From NCBI GenBank assembly GCA_003153375.1, contig PLYM01000056.1, positions 92,855 through 128,578 of the forward strand: a stretch of DNA of 35,724 nt. Reading direction: 5' to 3'. The DNA is from Planctomycetaceae bacterium (GTDB taxonomy: Bacteria; Planctomycetota; Planctomycetia; Pirellulales; PALSA-1355). The notes under the pieces were generated by a model. It did not search any database, was not told the DNA's origin, and saw only the letters and a program-made list of their open reading frames with translations. Below are positions 18,748 through 27,878 of this stretch, piece after piece. Position numbers and translations under genes: made by a program. Numbering within the stretch: the stretch's first letter is position 1; every line of letters begins with the position of its first letter.

Positions 18748-20412
18748 ATGGACGCCCACCAGTTCGCTTCGTACCGGGGAATGGTCCTCGCCGTGGCCGT
18801 GGCTGCCGCATTGCAGCTGGCGGTCGTCGCGCGCAGTCCCTCGGTCACCGCCGACGCGATCATCTTTTCGGCGGTCTCGAAGGACCTGGCGGTTTCGCCG
18901 ATCGAGACCCTGCGCAAGTACGATCAGCATCCCGGCTTTCCGGCCATGCTCCTGGCCGGCGCTCGCACGGTGCAGGCCTTGGGCGACCATCGCGACCCCG
19001 AGTCGTGGATGCTCGGCGGGCAGCTGGTGTCGTTCATCTGCGGTCTGGCGAGCGTTTGCGTGGTGTGGTTCTTTGCCCGCGATTTGTTTGGCCTGGCGGC
19101 GGCGAACCTGGCCGCGTTCATTTTTGCCGTGTTGCCGGTGCCACGCTCGAGCGCCGCGGACGCCCTGAGCGATACGCCGCACTTGCTGTTCTATTTGCTG
19201 GCAGCCTGGCTGGCTTCCACGGGAATCAGTAAAGGCCGCATCTTGCCGCTCATCGGAGCCGGCCTGGCCAGTGGTATTGCCTATTGGATTCGGCCCGAGG
19301 GCCTGGAAGTGGCCCTCGTTGCCTTGGCCTGGCTCATCTGGACAGGGTTTCGCGAAGATTGGGGAGTGCGCCGCCTGGGCCTGGCAACGGCCGCACTGGC
19401 CGGCACGGCCTTGATCGTGGCCGGACCGTACTATGTGCTGGCCGGCAAAGTCACCAGCAAACAGCTACCGTTCGCCAAGGCGCGCGCGGCCAGTCTGATC
19501 GCGGAACTCAAACAACCCAAACCCTCCGATTCGCCTGCTCCCCAATCAACCGCGACCGCCGCGTCGGCCCCAGCGCCGGCCGTCGTGCCCGCGCCCGCTG
19601 CCGCGCCAGCACCGGTTGTCGCGCCAGCGCCCGCCGAACCGTCAATTCACGCTGGCGCGACGCGTTCCTGGCGACCGCTGGCCAAGGCGATCATGTCGTT
19701 CGTCAACAGCGGCATTCAGGGCTTCAAGTGGGTCTTCATTCCGTTCTACCTGCTGGGCCACATCGAATTATTTCGCCGCCGGCCCGACTGGCTGCGGCTG
19801 GAATTCATCTGGACCCTGGGCGTCGTCCACATTGGCATCCTACTGACGGTCCACTTGCTCTCGGGCTACATCGCGCATCGCCATTTGCTGCCGCTGATCG
19901 CCCTGGCCATGCCCTGCACGGCGTTGGGCGTAATGTATGTCGGCGAGTTGCTCGCGAACCGCTTGGGCGGCCGCAGGACGTTGGCGACGCTGGCCACGGC
20001 GGGCCTGGCCGCGGCGATCGTGGTGCCCTATACCGTGCGGCCCTTCAGCCGCGAGTTCGAACCGGTGATCGAAGCCACGCGTTGGGTGCAAACCCACGCG
20101 GCGCCCGGCACCGGCATCGTCAGCAATTCTCCCTATGTTGGTTTCTATGGTACGCTGCCCGTGGCCGTGTTGGGTCACAGCACGACCAGCGTCGACGAAG
20201 CACTCTCCGTGGCCGACGGTCGGGCCCACTACGACTACGTCGTGCTGCACGTCGGGGCCCACGACTATCGGCCAGAATGGCTGGCCCAGGTCGAAACCAA
20301 GTATCGCCCCATTCAGGTCTTCCCTGAATTCATGGACGGCAAACGCGCGATGCGCGTCATGCTCTTCGAAGCGAAAGATGGCCCAGCTCGACTGGCTCGC
20401 AGCCCGCAATAG
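18748..20412 (+). CDS. GT-C type membrane glycosyltransferase (GT39/ArnT-like)
   Basis: The 554-residue polytopic protein has about ten or more hydrophobic helices, with a first helix at 11-30 followed by an acidic residue in the first loop (SPSVTADAIIF, D36), the layout of lipid-phospho-sugar-dependent GT-C enzymes. A further loop holds SSAADALSDTPHLLFYLLAA. Residues about 271-298 are an Ala/Pro-rich low-complexity linker (repeated APAP/APV units) between two membrane blocks. The C-terminal about 170 residues form a soluble domain (FEPVIEATRWVQTHAAPG), presumably periplasmic. The start lies three bases behind the phosphosugar transferase stop, so the two are one operon. It may add a side-branch sugar on the outer face of the inner membrane. 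The substrate is unknown. Confidence 0.78.
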   Translation: MDAHQFASYRGMVLAVAVAAALQLAVVARSPSVTADAIIFSAVSKDLAVSPIETLRKYDQHPGFPAMLLAGARTVQALGDHRDPESWMLGGQLVSFICGLASVCVVWFFARDLFGLAAANLAAFIFAVLPVPRSSAADALSDTPHLLFYLLAAWLASTGISKGRILPLIGAGLASGIAYWIRPEGLEVALVALAWLIWTGFREDWGVRRLGLATAALAGTALIVAGPYYVLAGKVTSKQLPFAKARAASLIAELKQPKPSDSPAPQSTATAASAPAPAVVPAPAAAPAPVVAPAPAEPSIHAGATRSWRPLAKAIMSFVNSGIQGFKWVFIPFYLLGHIELFRRRPDWLRLEFIWTLGVVHIGILLTVHLLSGYIAHRHLLPLIALAMPCTALGVMYVGELLANRLGGRRTLATLATAGLAAAIVVPYTVRPFSREFEPVIEATRWVQTHAAPGTGIVSNSPYVGFYGTLPVAVLGHSTTSVDEALSVADGRAHYDYVVLHVGAHDYRPEWLAQVETKYRPIQVFPEFMDGKRAMRVMLFEAKDGPARLARSPQ

Positions 20413-20436
20413 GGCGCCAGGGAGAGAGCAAGGCTA

Positions 20437-20459
20437 AGCCGCAAGCGAGCTGGCGGGCT
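20437..20459. terminator. Possible bulged hairpin between convergent genes
   Basis: AGCCGC (20437-20442) can pair with GCGGGCT (20453-20459) with one bulged base, in the 113-base gap between the convergent GT-C and FkbM genes. No T-run follows on either strand, so the assignment rests mainly on position. Confidence 0.2.
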
Positions 20460-20525
20460 AATCGGCTCTCGGTGCGCAGTTGCAATCCGCGCGATAGGAG
20501 CTTTGCTGGCGACCCACGCGATGCG

Positions 20526-21428
20526 CTACGCGACGCGAGCTTTCTGCTTGGAGCGGGGCAGGGCGATGATGTCGAAGTGGCCGGCGTCGAGCAGGGATTC
20601 ACGTTCGACGGGGTTGCCGACCAGCTTGCTCCCAGTGGCCTGGTGGAAGCAGTCGTAGTCGGCCTGGTCGAGAACGTCGAACAGGGCCTCGCGCTCCGCG
20701 ACGTTCAAGCGGCGATAGACTTCGCAGACGATCACGGGCCGATAGTCGCGCACGATGCCCAGCAGCGACTGGATCACCTGGCGGTCGTAGCCCTCGGTGT
20801 CGACCTTGATGAAGGAGAGCCGCGACAGACGGCCTGCATATTGCTTCCGCAAAATCGCTTCGAGATTGCGGCCCTGCACGTCGAGCCGCTGGCGATGGCC
20901 GTGGCGACCGTCTTGAATCTGGTCGAGAAATCCGCCGTTGCAGTAGGCGCCGTCGGAATAGCTGAACGAGAACTGGCCGTCCTCTTCGGTGGCGGCGAAA
21001 TTCAACGGAACAATGTTCGTCTTGTCCCGATTCAGCGTGGCGTTTTTTTCGAGCACCTTGAACACGTAGGGATTCGGCTCCAGCGCCAGCGTGCAGCCGC
21101 TAGCACCCGCGGCCAGGGCGTAGTGCACGGTCGTGTCGCCCGAATGGGCGCCGATGTCGATCACCGTGTCCCCCTCGCGGATAAACTGCCGCAACGCGTC
21201 CACGAGCTCCTGCCGCACGAGCTTGGGCGTCTCTTTGGGATGTTGCCACTGGGCATATTGGACCTTGCCCTCGCGCTCCAGCTCGAACGTCTGCACCTGG
21301 AAGGGATATTCGGCAAAGCGGCTTTTGCGCCAACGCTTGATCGCCACGGGCACCGCCACCGACCCGACGATCGCGGCCAGGGCTCCGAGTCCGAGCATCT
21401 CGACGGTCATCGCAAATAGGCTCGCCAT
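20526..21428 (-). CDS. Membrane-anchored FkbM-family methyltransferase
   Basis: The 300-residue protein has one N-terminal hydrophobic helix (about 5-30) followed by a basic KRWRKSRF stretch, then an FkbM methyltransferase domain: SAM-binding VIDIGAHSGDTT (89-100), ALEPNPYVFKVLEKN, and the family motif FIKVDTEGYDRQVIQ (206-220). The anchor predicts a cytoplasmic catalytic domain held at the inner membrane. The start is set at ATG 21428, because AAGGGGA lies just upstream and a good promoter ends about 58 bases before it; a longer in-frame extension to 21605 would run through that promoter. It faces the polysaccharide locus tail-to-tail. A role in methylating a lipid-linked glycan is plausible but unproven. 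Confidence 0.85.
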   Translation of the reverse strand: MASLFAMTVEMLGLGALAAIVGSVAVPVAIKRWRKSRFAEYPFQVQTFELEREGKVQYAQWQHPKETPKLVRQELVDALRQFIREGDTVIDIGAHSGDTTVHYALAAGASGCTLALEPNPYVFKVLEKNATLNRDKTNIVPLNFAATEEDGQFSFSYSDGAYCNGGFLDQIQDGRHGHRQRLDVQGRNLEAILRKQYAGRLSRLSFIKVDTEGYDRQVIQSLLGIVRDYRPVIVCEVYRRLNVAEREALFDVLDQADYDCFHQATGSKLVGNPVERESLLDAGHFDIIALPRSKQKARVA

Positions 21429-21485
21429 GATGGTCCCCTTGTTCGGATGATGGGCGATTCGCCCGGCGCGGAATGACGCGAGGGT

Positions 21486-21514
21486 TGTATAGCGCGCCGC
21501 GAAGTTTGAAACAA
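21486..21514 (-). promoter_or_regulatory. Sigma-70-type promoter of the FkbM methyltransferase gene
   Basis: On the minus strand, TTGTTT (plus 21509-21514) and TATACA (plus 21486-21491) are spaced by exactly 17 bases, the best promoter match in the window. It would start transcription near 21479, leaving a leader of about 50 bases with AAGGGGA before ATG 21428. It also argues against the longer start at 21605. Confidence 0.55.
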
Positions 21515-21597
21515 GATGAATCGGAGGGGTGCGGAACCGGTCGCTGGAGCGAGAAAAACGCGTTCGAACCGTGGCCAGCTTCCCCGGTTTTGGCAAG

Positions 21598-21634
21598 TTG
21601 GACAACCGCCAGGCGATGTGTTGTAATAGAACCC
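21598..21634 (+). promoter_or_regulatory. Candidate promoter of the first DUF1549/DUF1501 operon
   Basis: TTGGAC (21598-21603) and TGTAAT (21622-21627) are spaced by 18 bases, 75 bases before ATG 21702, in the 273-base gap between divergent genes. The -10-like box is followed by AGAACCC (21628-21634), similar to the TATGATC-ACCC sequences before the genes at 27879 and 30694. Confidence 0.4.
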
Positions 21635-21701
21635 GTCCGGTGTTTCCGCTCGCGTTCAGCTCCTGCCAGCTCCCGCCTTCGAACCGTTGACGCTCACGAT
21701 C

Positions 21702-24700
21702 ATGACACGCCGACTTGCCAGTGTCCTGACCTTGCCAACTGGCAGCACGCTAGCTCTGATCGTGCTAGCCCTTCTTGGATCGGCATCGTGGGCCGCAGCC
21801 GATTCGGCGATGCCCGAGGCCATCGACTTTAACCGCGACGTGCGGCAGATCCTGTCGAACCATTGCTTCGCTTGCCACGGCCCCGATCAGGCCAAACGAC
21901 AGGCCGGACTGCGGCTCGACAAGCAGGAGCACGCGTTGGCCGTGCTCGAATCGGGTCAGCGGGCCATCGTGCCGGGCGACAGCAAGGCCAGCACCCTGAT
22001 CGCGAGGATCACGAACCCGGACGACGAGGCGGCGATGCCCCCTGCGGGCAGCGGCCGGAGGCTAACTCCGCGCGAGGTCGACGTCTTGCGGCGGTGGATC
22101 GACCACGGCGCACCGTGGAAGGGGCACTGGTCCTACCTGAAGATCGAGCGGCCCGCCGTGCCGGCGGTGAGCGATGTCGCCTGGCCCAAAACACCCATCG
22201 ACCATTTCATTCTTCAGCGCCTCCAGGCCGAAGGGCTGAAGCCCGCGCCCGAGGCCGACAAAGCCACGCTGATTCGTCGTCTGAGCTTCGACCTCACCGG
22301 GCTGCCGCCCACGACGGCGGACGTCGACGCGTTCGTGGCCGACAACGACACGGGCGCGTATGAAAAGCTGGTCGACCGACTGCTGGCATCTCCGCGCTAC
22401 GGCGAGCGGATGGCTCAGAAGTGGCTCGATCTGGCCCGCTATGCCGACACCAATGGCTATCACATCGACAACCATCGCGACATGTGGCGATATCGCGAGT
22501 GGGTGATCGAGGCCTTCAATCGCAATCTGCCTTTTGATCGCTTCGCGACCGAGCAATTGGCCGGCGATTTGTTGCCGGGCGCGACGCTCGAACAGAAAAT
22601 CGCCAGCGGGTTCCATCGCAATGTGATGGTCAACTTCGAAGGCGGAGCCGACCCGCAGGAGTATTTGACCAAGTACATTGTCGACCGCGTGACCACGACC
22701 GCCACGGTCTTCCTGGGTTCGACGCTGGCGTGTACCGAGTGCCACGATCACAAGTACGACCCCTTCACGCAGCGTGAGTTCTATCAGCTCTACGCTTATT
22801 TCAACAGCGTGCCCGAGCAGGGACTCGACGGGCAGAAGGAAAACCCACGCCCCAGCATTCGCGTGGCCTCGCCCGAGCAAACGGCCGAGGCGGCAAAATT
22901 TGCCGGTCAACTGGCGGCGTTAGAATCGCGTGCGCAGGCTGCTCTGGCGCAGGAGACCGCCGCAGTGCCATCGGCCGCGCCTCCCTTGACTGCCGAGGCT
23001 CGCGAGTATGTGTGGGTCGATGACGAGCTGCCCCCGGGCGCTGCCCCCGACGGAAAAGATTCCTGGCAGTGGGTCGAATCGCCCGCGCCGGTGTTGCAAG
23101 GTCGTCGAGCCAGCGAGCGCACGGCGACGGGTACGAGCCAGCACATCTTTACCGCCGCGAAATATCCGCTGATCGTCGGCCCCGGCGACAAGCTCGTGGC
23201 CCACGTCTACCTCGACCCGGCCAATCCGCCCGAACAAATCATGGTGCAACTCAACGACGGCGGCGGCTGGGAGCATCGGGCCTGGTGGGGCACGACCAAG
23301 ATTCAGTGGGGTGTCGAGAATTCTCCATCGAGCCTGCCGATGGGACCGCTGCCCGCGGCCGGCCGCTGGGTGCGGTTGGAAATCGACGCCGCTGCGGTCA
23401 ACCTGCCGCCTGGCGCCGCGATCAGTGGTTGGGCCTGCACGCAATTTGGCGGGCACGTTTTTTGGGACAAGTTGGCCATCGTGACCCGTCGTCCCCAAGG
23501 CCCCTCGATCTTCGATAATCAAGAGACTTGGGAGTTGGCCGAGCGTTTGCGGCCCAACTCGCCGGCTCCCCCCGCGGTGCGCGAGCCGATCAAGCTTGCG
23601 CCGGCCGATCGCAATGCCGAGCAGCAGCGTTCGGTGCGCGATTATTTCGTGCGCTACTTCTATACCGGCACGCGGGCGACCTTCGACCCGATCGAGAATG
23701 AGATCGCCCAGGTCAAAAAATCGCAGGACGAGTTGGAAAAGGCGCTGTCGCAAACGATGGTCATGGAGGAGATGCCCCAGCCGCGCGAGACGTTCATGCT
23801 GGTGCGGGGCGATTTTCGTTCCAAGGGCGATAAGGTCACGCCCGGCGTGCCGGCCAGCCTGTCGGCATTGCCCGCTGGCGCCCCGCCGAACCGTTTGGGC
23901 CTGGCCCGCTGGCTGGTCGATCCGAATCAGCCGCTGGTCAGCCGCGTGACGGTGAATCGTTATTGGCAACAATACTTCGGCACTGGCATCGTCAAAACGA
24001 GCGAGGACTTTGGCACGCAAGGCGAATGGCCCAGCCATCCCGACCTGCTCGATTGGCTGGCTGCCGAGTTCATCGACAGCGGCTGGAACGTCAAAGCGTT
24101 GCAAAAGCTAATTGTGATGTCGGCCGCCTATCGGCAAAGCGCGCACGTCGATCCGCAAGCGCTCAAGCACGATCCCTACAACCGGCTGCTGGCCCGGGGG
24201 CCGCGCTTCCGACTCGATGCCGAGATGATTCGCGATAATGCGCTGGCGGTCAGTGGGCTGCTCGACGGCCGCATCGGCGGGCCCAGCGTTTCGCCCTATC
24301 AGCCGCCCGGGCTGTGGGAGGAGATCGGCTTTGGCAACAGCTTCACTTCGCAAAGCTATGTGCAGAGCCATGGGGCCGATCTCTATCGCCGCGGCATCTA
24401 CACCTATTGGAAGCGGGCCCTGCCGTATCCGCCGATGGTCACCTTCGACGCGCCGAACCGCGAGGTTTGCACCGACTGCCGGGCACGCACGAACACGCCG
24501 TTGCAGGCGCTGGTGCTGCTGAACGACCCGGCCTATGTCGAGGCGGCTCGCGTGCTGGCCGAGCGGATCATGAAGGAAGGCGGCGCTGGCGTGAACGAGC
24601 GGATTTCCTTCGCGTTCAAACTCTGCACGGCCCGAGCGCCCAAGCCGGCGGAGTTGGAGGTGCTGACGCGGGTTTTTCAGGCGCAGTTGGCCAAATTCCG

Positions 24701-24842
24701 GCAACGCGCCGACGCGGCGACTAAGCTGATTGGGGCCGGCGAAGCCCCGCGCCCCACGGACCTGGACACCGCCGAATGGGCCGCCTGGACGGCCGTGGGC
24801 AATGTGCTGTTGAATCTCGACGAAACGATTACCAAGGGTTAG
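21702..24842 (+). CDS. Exported PSD1/DUF1549/DUF1553 protein with CxxCH motifs
   Basis: The 1046-residue protein starts with a signal peptide (hydrophobic at 16-30, likely cleaved near 33). A planctomycete cytochrome-C-like domain follows, with heme-type motif CFACH (55-59). DUF1549 spans about 164-372 ([49 protein letters not shown]) and ends with a second Cxx[13 protein letters not shown] (from 344). Residues about 436-600 form an inserted beta-rich domain ([16 protein letters not shown] to [15 protein letters not shown]) that resembles a carbohydrate-binding jelly roll. DUF1553 covers about 728-1030 ([34 protein letters not shown]). Function is unknown; heme binding is predicted only from motifs. 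The start is ATG 21702, preferred over TTG 21687. The DUF1501 partner begins three bases after the stop. Confidence 0.9.
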   Translation: MTRRLASVLTLPTGSTLALIVLALLGSASWAAADSAMPEAIDFNRDVRQILSNHCFACHGPDQAKRQAGLRLDKQEHALAVLESGQRAIVPGDSKASTLIARITNPDDEAAMPPAGSGRRLTPREVDVLRRWIDHGAPWKGHWSYLKIERPAVPAVSDVAWPKTPIDHFILQRLQAEGLKPAPEADKATLIRRLSFDLTGLPPTTADVDAFVADNDTGAYEKLVDRLLASPRYGERMAQKWLDLARYADTNGYHIDNHRDMWRYREWVIEAFNRNLPFDRFATEQLAGDLLPGATLEQKIASGFHRNVMVNFEGGADPQEYLTKYIVDRVTTTATVFLGSTLACTECHDHKYDPFTQREFYQLYAYFNSVPEQGLDGQKENPRPSIRVASPEQTAEAAKFAGQLAALESRAQAALAQETAAVPSAAPPLTAEAREYVWVDDELPPGAAPDGKDSWQWVESPAPVLQGRRASERTATGTSQHIFTAAKYPLIVGPGDKLVAHVYLDPANPPEQIMVQLNDGGGWEHRAWWGTTKIQWGVENSPSSLPMGPLPAAGRWVRLEIDAAAVNLPPGAAISGWACTQFGGHVFWDKLAIVTRRPQGPSIFDNQETWELAERLRPNSPAPPAVREPIKLAPADRNAEQQRSVRDYFVRYFYTGTRATFDPIENEIAQVKKSQDELEKALSQTMVMEEMPQPRETFMLVRGDFRSKGDKVTPGVPASLSALPAGAPPNRLGLARWLVDPNQPLVSRVTVNRYWQQYFGTGIVKTSEDFGTQGEWPSHPDLLDWLAAEFIDSGWNVKALQKLIVMSAAYRQSAHVDPQALKHDPYNRLLARGPRFRLDAEMIRDNALAVSGLLDGRIGGPSVSPYQPPGLWEEIGFGNSFTSQSYVQSHGADLYRRGIYTYWKRALPYPPMVTFDAPNREVCTDCRARTNTPLQALVLLNDPAYVEAARVLAERIMKEGGAGVNERISFAFKLCTARAPKPAELEVLTRVFQAQLAKFRQRADAATKLIGAGEAPRPTDLDTAEWAAWTAVGNVLLNLDETITKG

Positions 24843-24845
24843 GCC

Positions 24846-26294
24846 ATGAACTTCGAACAGCAACTGAATCGCGCCATCACGCGCCGCACGCTGTTGGGAC
24901 AATCGGCGCGCGGATTCGGCAGCGTCGCGCTAGCCTCGCTGCTGGGCGGCGGACTGCACGGCGCGACGATTGGCCAGGGCCTGGGCACGCACGGCGCACT
25001 GCCCGCGCTGCACTTTGCCCCCAAGGCCAAGCGCATCATCTATCTGTTCATGTCGGGCGCGCCGTCGCACATCGACCTGTTCGATAACAAGCCCAAGCTC
25101 AAGGAGCTGACCGGCGAAGAGTTGCCCAAGAGCGTGCGCGGCGATCAGCGGATCACGGGCATGACCAGCGGTCAGTCCAAGTTGTTGCTCGTTGGGCCCG
25201 CCTACGACTTCAAGCGCTACGGCCAGTGCGGCGCCGAGATCACGGAGATGATGCCGCACATCGGCAGCATTGCCGACGACATCGCCATCGTCCGCTCGAT
25301 GCACACCGATCCGATCAATCACGACCCGGCCGTCACGTTCCTGCTCACCGGCAATCAGCAGCCCGGCCGGCCGACGCTGGGGGCGTGGATGGCCTATGGC
25401 CTGGGCAGCGTCAACAAGAATCTGCCCGAGTATGTCGTGCTGCTATCGGGTGGCGGCGGCCAGCCGCTGTTGGCCCGTTATTGGGGCAATGGGTTTCTGC
25501 CGAGCAAGTATCAGGGCGTGCAGTTCCGCTCGACCGGCGATCCGGTGCTCTATGTCTCGAATCCCGAGGGCATCGATCCGGCCACCCGCCGCGAACTGCT
25601 CGACGGCGTGCAGCAGCTCAATCGCTTGCAACTCGAGGCGGTGGGCGACCCGGAGATTTCGACGCGCATCGACGCCTATGAAATGGCCTTCCGCATGCAG
25701 ACCAGTGTGCCGGAGCTGATGGACATCTCGCAAGAGCCGCAGTCGGTGCTCGACATGTACGGCGCGCAGCCGGGCAAGGCCTCGTTTGCCAACAACTGCC
25801 TGCTGGCCCGGCGGCTGGCCGAGCGCGACGTGCGGTTCGTGCAGCTTTATCACCGCGATTGGGACCATCACGGCAACCTGCCCAACGAGCTCAAGCGGCA
25901 GTGCGGCATCTGCGATCAGGGCTCGGCCGCGCTGGTCAAGGACCTTAAGCAGCGCGGGCTGCTCGACGAGACGCTGGTCATTTGGGGCGGCGAATTCGGC
26001 CGCACCGCCTATAGCCAAGGCGCGATCAGCAAGGACAGCTTTGGCCGCGATCACCATCCGCGCTGCTACAGCATCTGGATGGCCGGCGGCGGCATCAAGC
26101 CGGGCATCACCTTGGGCAAGACCGACGACTTTGGCTACAACCTGGCCGAAGACGGCGTTCACGCGCACGACTTTCAGGCCACGGTGCTGCACCTGATGGG
26201 TGTCGACCACAAGCAACTCACCTTCCGCTTCCAGGGCCGCGACTTCCGCCTGACTGACGTCAGCGGCAAGGTGGTCGAAAAGTTGCTGGCATAA
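24846..26294 (+). CDS. DUF1501 family exported protein (partner of DUF1549/1553)
   Basis: The 482-residue protein has a twin-arginine-type N-terminus (TRRTLLGQSA, 12-21) before a hydrophobic stretch. It then shows the DUF1501 pattern: IIYLFMSGAPSHIDLFDNKP, IADDIAIVRSMHTDPINHDP, RFVQLYHRDWDHHGNLP, the GGEFGRTAYSQG motif near 381, and GRDHHPRCYSIWMAGGGIKPG. The conserved Asp/His residues lie where the alkaline phosphatase superfamily binds metal, but no activity is established. It starts three bases after the DUF1549/1553 stop (TAGGCCATG), so both are made together; this gene order recurs at 30694-35051. It belongs to the longer DUF1501 subtype with the FLLTGNQQPGRPTLGAW region. Confidence 0.92.
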   Translation: MNFEQQLNRAITRRTLLGQSARGFGSVALASLLGGGLHGATIGQGLGTHGALPALHFAPKAKRIIYLFMSGAPSHIDLFDNKPKLKELTGEELPKSVRGDQRITGMTSGQSKLLLVGPAYDFKRYGQCGAEITEMMPHIGSIADDIAIVRSMHTDPINHDPAVTFLLTGNQQPGRPTLGAWMAYGLGSVNKNLPEYVVLLSGGGGQPLLARYWGNGFLPSKYQGVQFRSTGDPVLYVSNPEGIDPATRRELLDGVQQLNRLQLEAVGDPEISTRIDAYEMAFRMQTSVPELMDISQEPQSVLDMYGAQPGKASFANNCLLARRLAERDVRFVQLYHRDWDHHGNLPNELKRQCGICDQGSAALVKDLKQRGLLDETLVIWGGEFGRTAYSQGAISKDSFGRDHHPRCYSIWMAGGGIKPGITLGKTDDFGYNLAEDGVHAHDFQATVLHLMGVDHKQLTFRFQGRDFRLTDVSGKVVEKLLA

Positions 26295-26315
26295 TCCCCT
26301 CCGGATCCCGTCACT

Positions 26316-27710
26316 ATGCTGCGCGGCTGCCTGCTGACGCTGTTGCTGCTGGCGGCCTTGATCGGCGGCTACTACTACTGGTTCGACCAGGTGTTCGAGC
26401 CGCCGGGCAGTTGGATCGGCGCCGGCGTGGTCGGATTTTTGGTGATGTGCGGTCTGGGGGCACTCACCAATGCCGCCAGGGCGTGGGGCGATTGGTCGCG
26501 CGTGTCGACGGCGCGGCGCGACGTGCAGCTCATCGACGGCCGCGTGTCGGCCGTGGCCGGAGAGATCCGCCCGATCGGCGAGCCGCTGCTGGCGCCGTTC
26601 AGCGGCACGCCCTGCGTACTGTGCGAATATGACCTGACCAGCCACGACCGTGTCGTCAAGTCGGCCGCCAACGACAATCCCAACAGCGGCTCGGACTATG
26701 CCGGATTCCTGATGGTTCCCTCGGCCATCCACACCCCGCTGGGCGACGTGCGCCTGCTGGGCTTCCCGCTGATTGAAGACTTTGCCGAGAATCGCTGCAC
26801 CAGCCCCGAGGCCGTGCGCAACGCGCGCGAATTTCTCAGCACTCATGAGTTCGAAGATCGCACCGGCATGAAGTTCGTCAAGGCGCTGGCCGTGTTCGGT
26901 CAGATCTGGTCCGACGATGACGGGCTAGTGCAGAAGAACATGCAGTTCAGCAAGATCGGGGTCGACGAGTTGTTTCCGCCCGATCATCTTCAGGCGCCGC
27001 CGGACGATCTGGCGCAATCCGACGGCGACGAAGCGTCCGACGAGGAGCCGACGCCGCCCACTTCGATTCCCAAGCTGGTCGAAAAACTGGTGCCGGTGGG
27101 CGAGCAGGTGTGCGCGATCGGCATCTATGACGAAATGCGCCGCGGGCTCGTGCCGCCGCCGGGCAGCACCAAGCCCAACCGGCTGCTGCGCGGCACGGCC
27201 GATCAGATCGAAGCCCAACTGCGACGCAAAGTCGTCGCGCAACTGCTGGCCGGCCTGATCGGCCTGGCGATCATTCACGCCGCGATTTTCGCCGTGATCG
27301 CTCTCTATCAGCATTCGCCCGAAATCGTGCGCGATCAGCAACAGCGAGCCACGCAGGCCGTCAGCCAAGGCGACACAACCGCGCTCGAGCCGCTCGTACA
27401 CCGCGGACTGAACATCAATTTCCGCGATGCCCAGGGCCGCTCGCTACTAGAGTTCGCGCCGGACGCCAAGACCGCCGGCTGGCTTCTCGAACACGGCGCC
27501 GACTTTCAGGCAACCGACAGCGTCGGCGAAACGGCGCTGACCCAGGCCGCCCGATTCGGCCGCACCGAGATCGTGCGCCAGTTGATAACCGCCGGCGCCA
27601 GTCTGAATCCCCGCGGCGTCACGACCAATCTCACGCCGCTCGGCGAGGCCCTTGCACGCGGTCACGACGAGATGGCAACGGCGCTACGCGAGGCAGGCGC
27701 CCAGGAGTAA
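26316..27710 (+). CDS. Membrane protein with GIDE/BAM-like domain and C-terminal ankyrin repeats
   Basis: The 464-residue protein has two N-terminal hydrophobic helices (about 4-22 and 32-54), a soluble region at 65-300, a third helix at about 306-334, and a C-terminal domain with about three ankyrin-like repeats (TTALEPLVHRGLNINFRDAQG, GETALTQAARFGRTEIVRQL, TPLGEALARGHDEMATALRE). Residues 70-110 (QLIDGRVSAVAGEIRPIGEP, then LLAPFSGTPCVLCEYDLTSH) resemble the GIDE/BAM domain next to the membrane in the mitochondrial E3 ligase MULAN and prokaryotic relatives. No RING domain is present. A Glu/Asp/Pro-rich linker lies at about 228-250. The start is 21 bases after the DUF1501 stop, so it may belong to that operon. 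Function is unknown; a scaffold at the membrane is a guess. Confidence 0.75.
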   Translation: MLRGCLLTLLLLAALIGGYYYWFDQVFEPPGSWIGAGVVGFLVMCGLGALTNAARAWGDWSRVSTARRDVQLIDGRVSAVAGEIRPIGEPLLAPFSGTPCVLCEYDLTSHDRVVKSAANDNPNSGSDYAGFLMVPSAIHTPLGDVRLLGFPLIEDFAENRCTSPEAVRNAREFLSTHEFEDRTGMKFVKALAVFGQIWSDDDGLVQKNMQFSKIGVDELFPPDHLQAPPDDLAQSDGDEASDEEPTPPTSIPKLVEKLVPVGEQVCAIGIYDEMRRGLVPPPGSTKPNRLLRGTADQIEAQLRRKVVAQLLAGLIGLAIIHAAIFAVIALYQHSPEIVRDQQQRATQAVSQGDTTALEPLVHRGLNINFRDAQGRSLLEFAPDAKTAGWLLEHGADFQATDSVGETALTQAARFGRTEIVRQLITAGASLNPRGVTTNLTPLGEALARGHDEMATALREAGAQE

Positions 27711-27801
27711 AACCTTGTCCGCGGCCCCGTCCGGCGCAGGTCTTCGGCTTATATTTGCCAGCCTGTGCAACCGAAGAAAACTAGTACCGATCCACGAGAT
27801 T

Positions 27802-27816
27802 TGATATGATCAACCC
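27802..27816 (+). promoter_or_regulatory. Extended -10-like promoter element before DUF1501 gene
   Basis: TGATATGAT (27802-27810) is an extended -10 sequence followed by CAACCC, 69 bases before ATG 27879. No good -35 box is seen at the usual distance. The core TATGATCAACCC is almost identical to that at 30638-30649. AGGAG (27862-27866) serves as the ribosome binding site. Confidence 0.4.
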
Positions 27817-27878
27817 TTAGACTCGCCGGTTACGACTCCCCGCCGATCGGACTTTCCACTTAGGAGTTTCGCGTCGCA

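Noticed and set aside
22920-24104. 394-residue open frame on the minus strand
   Set aside because: Antisense to the DUF1549/1553 gene; composition of a shadow frame.
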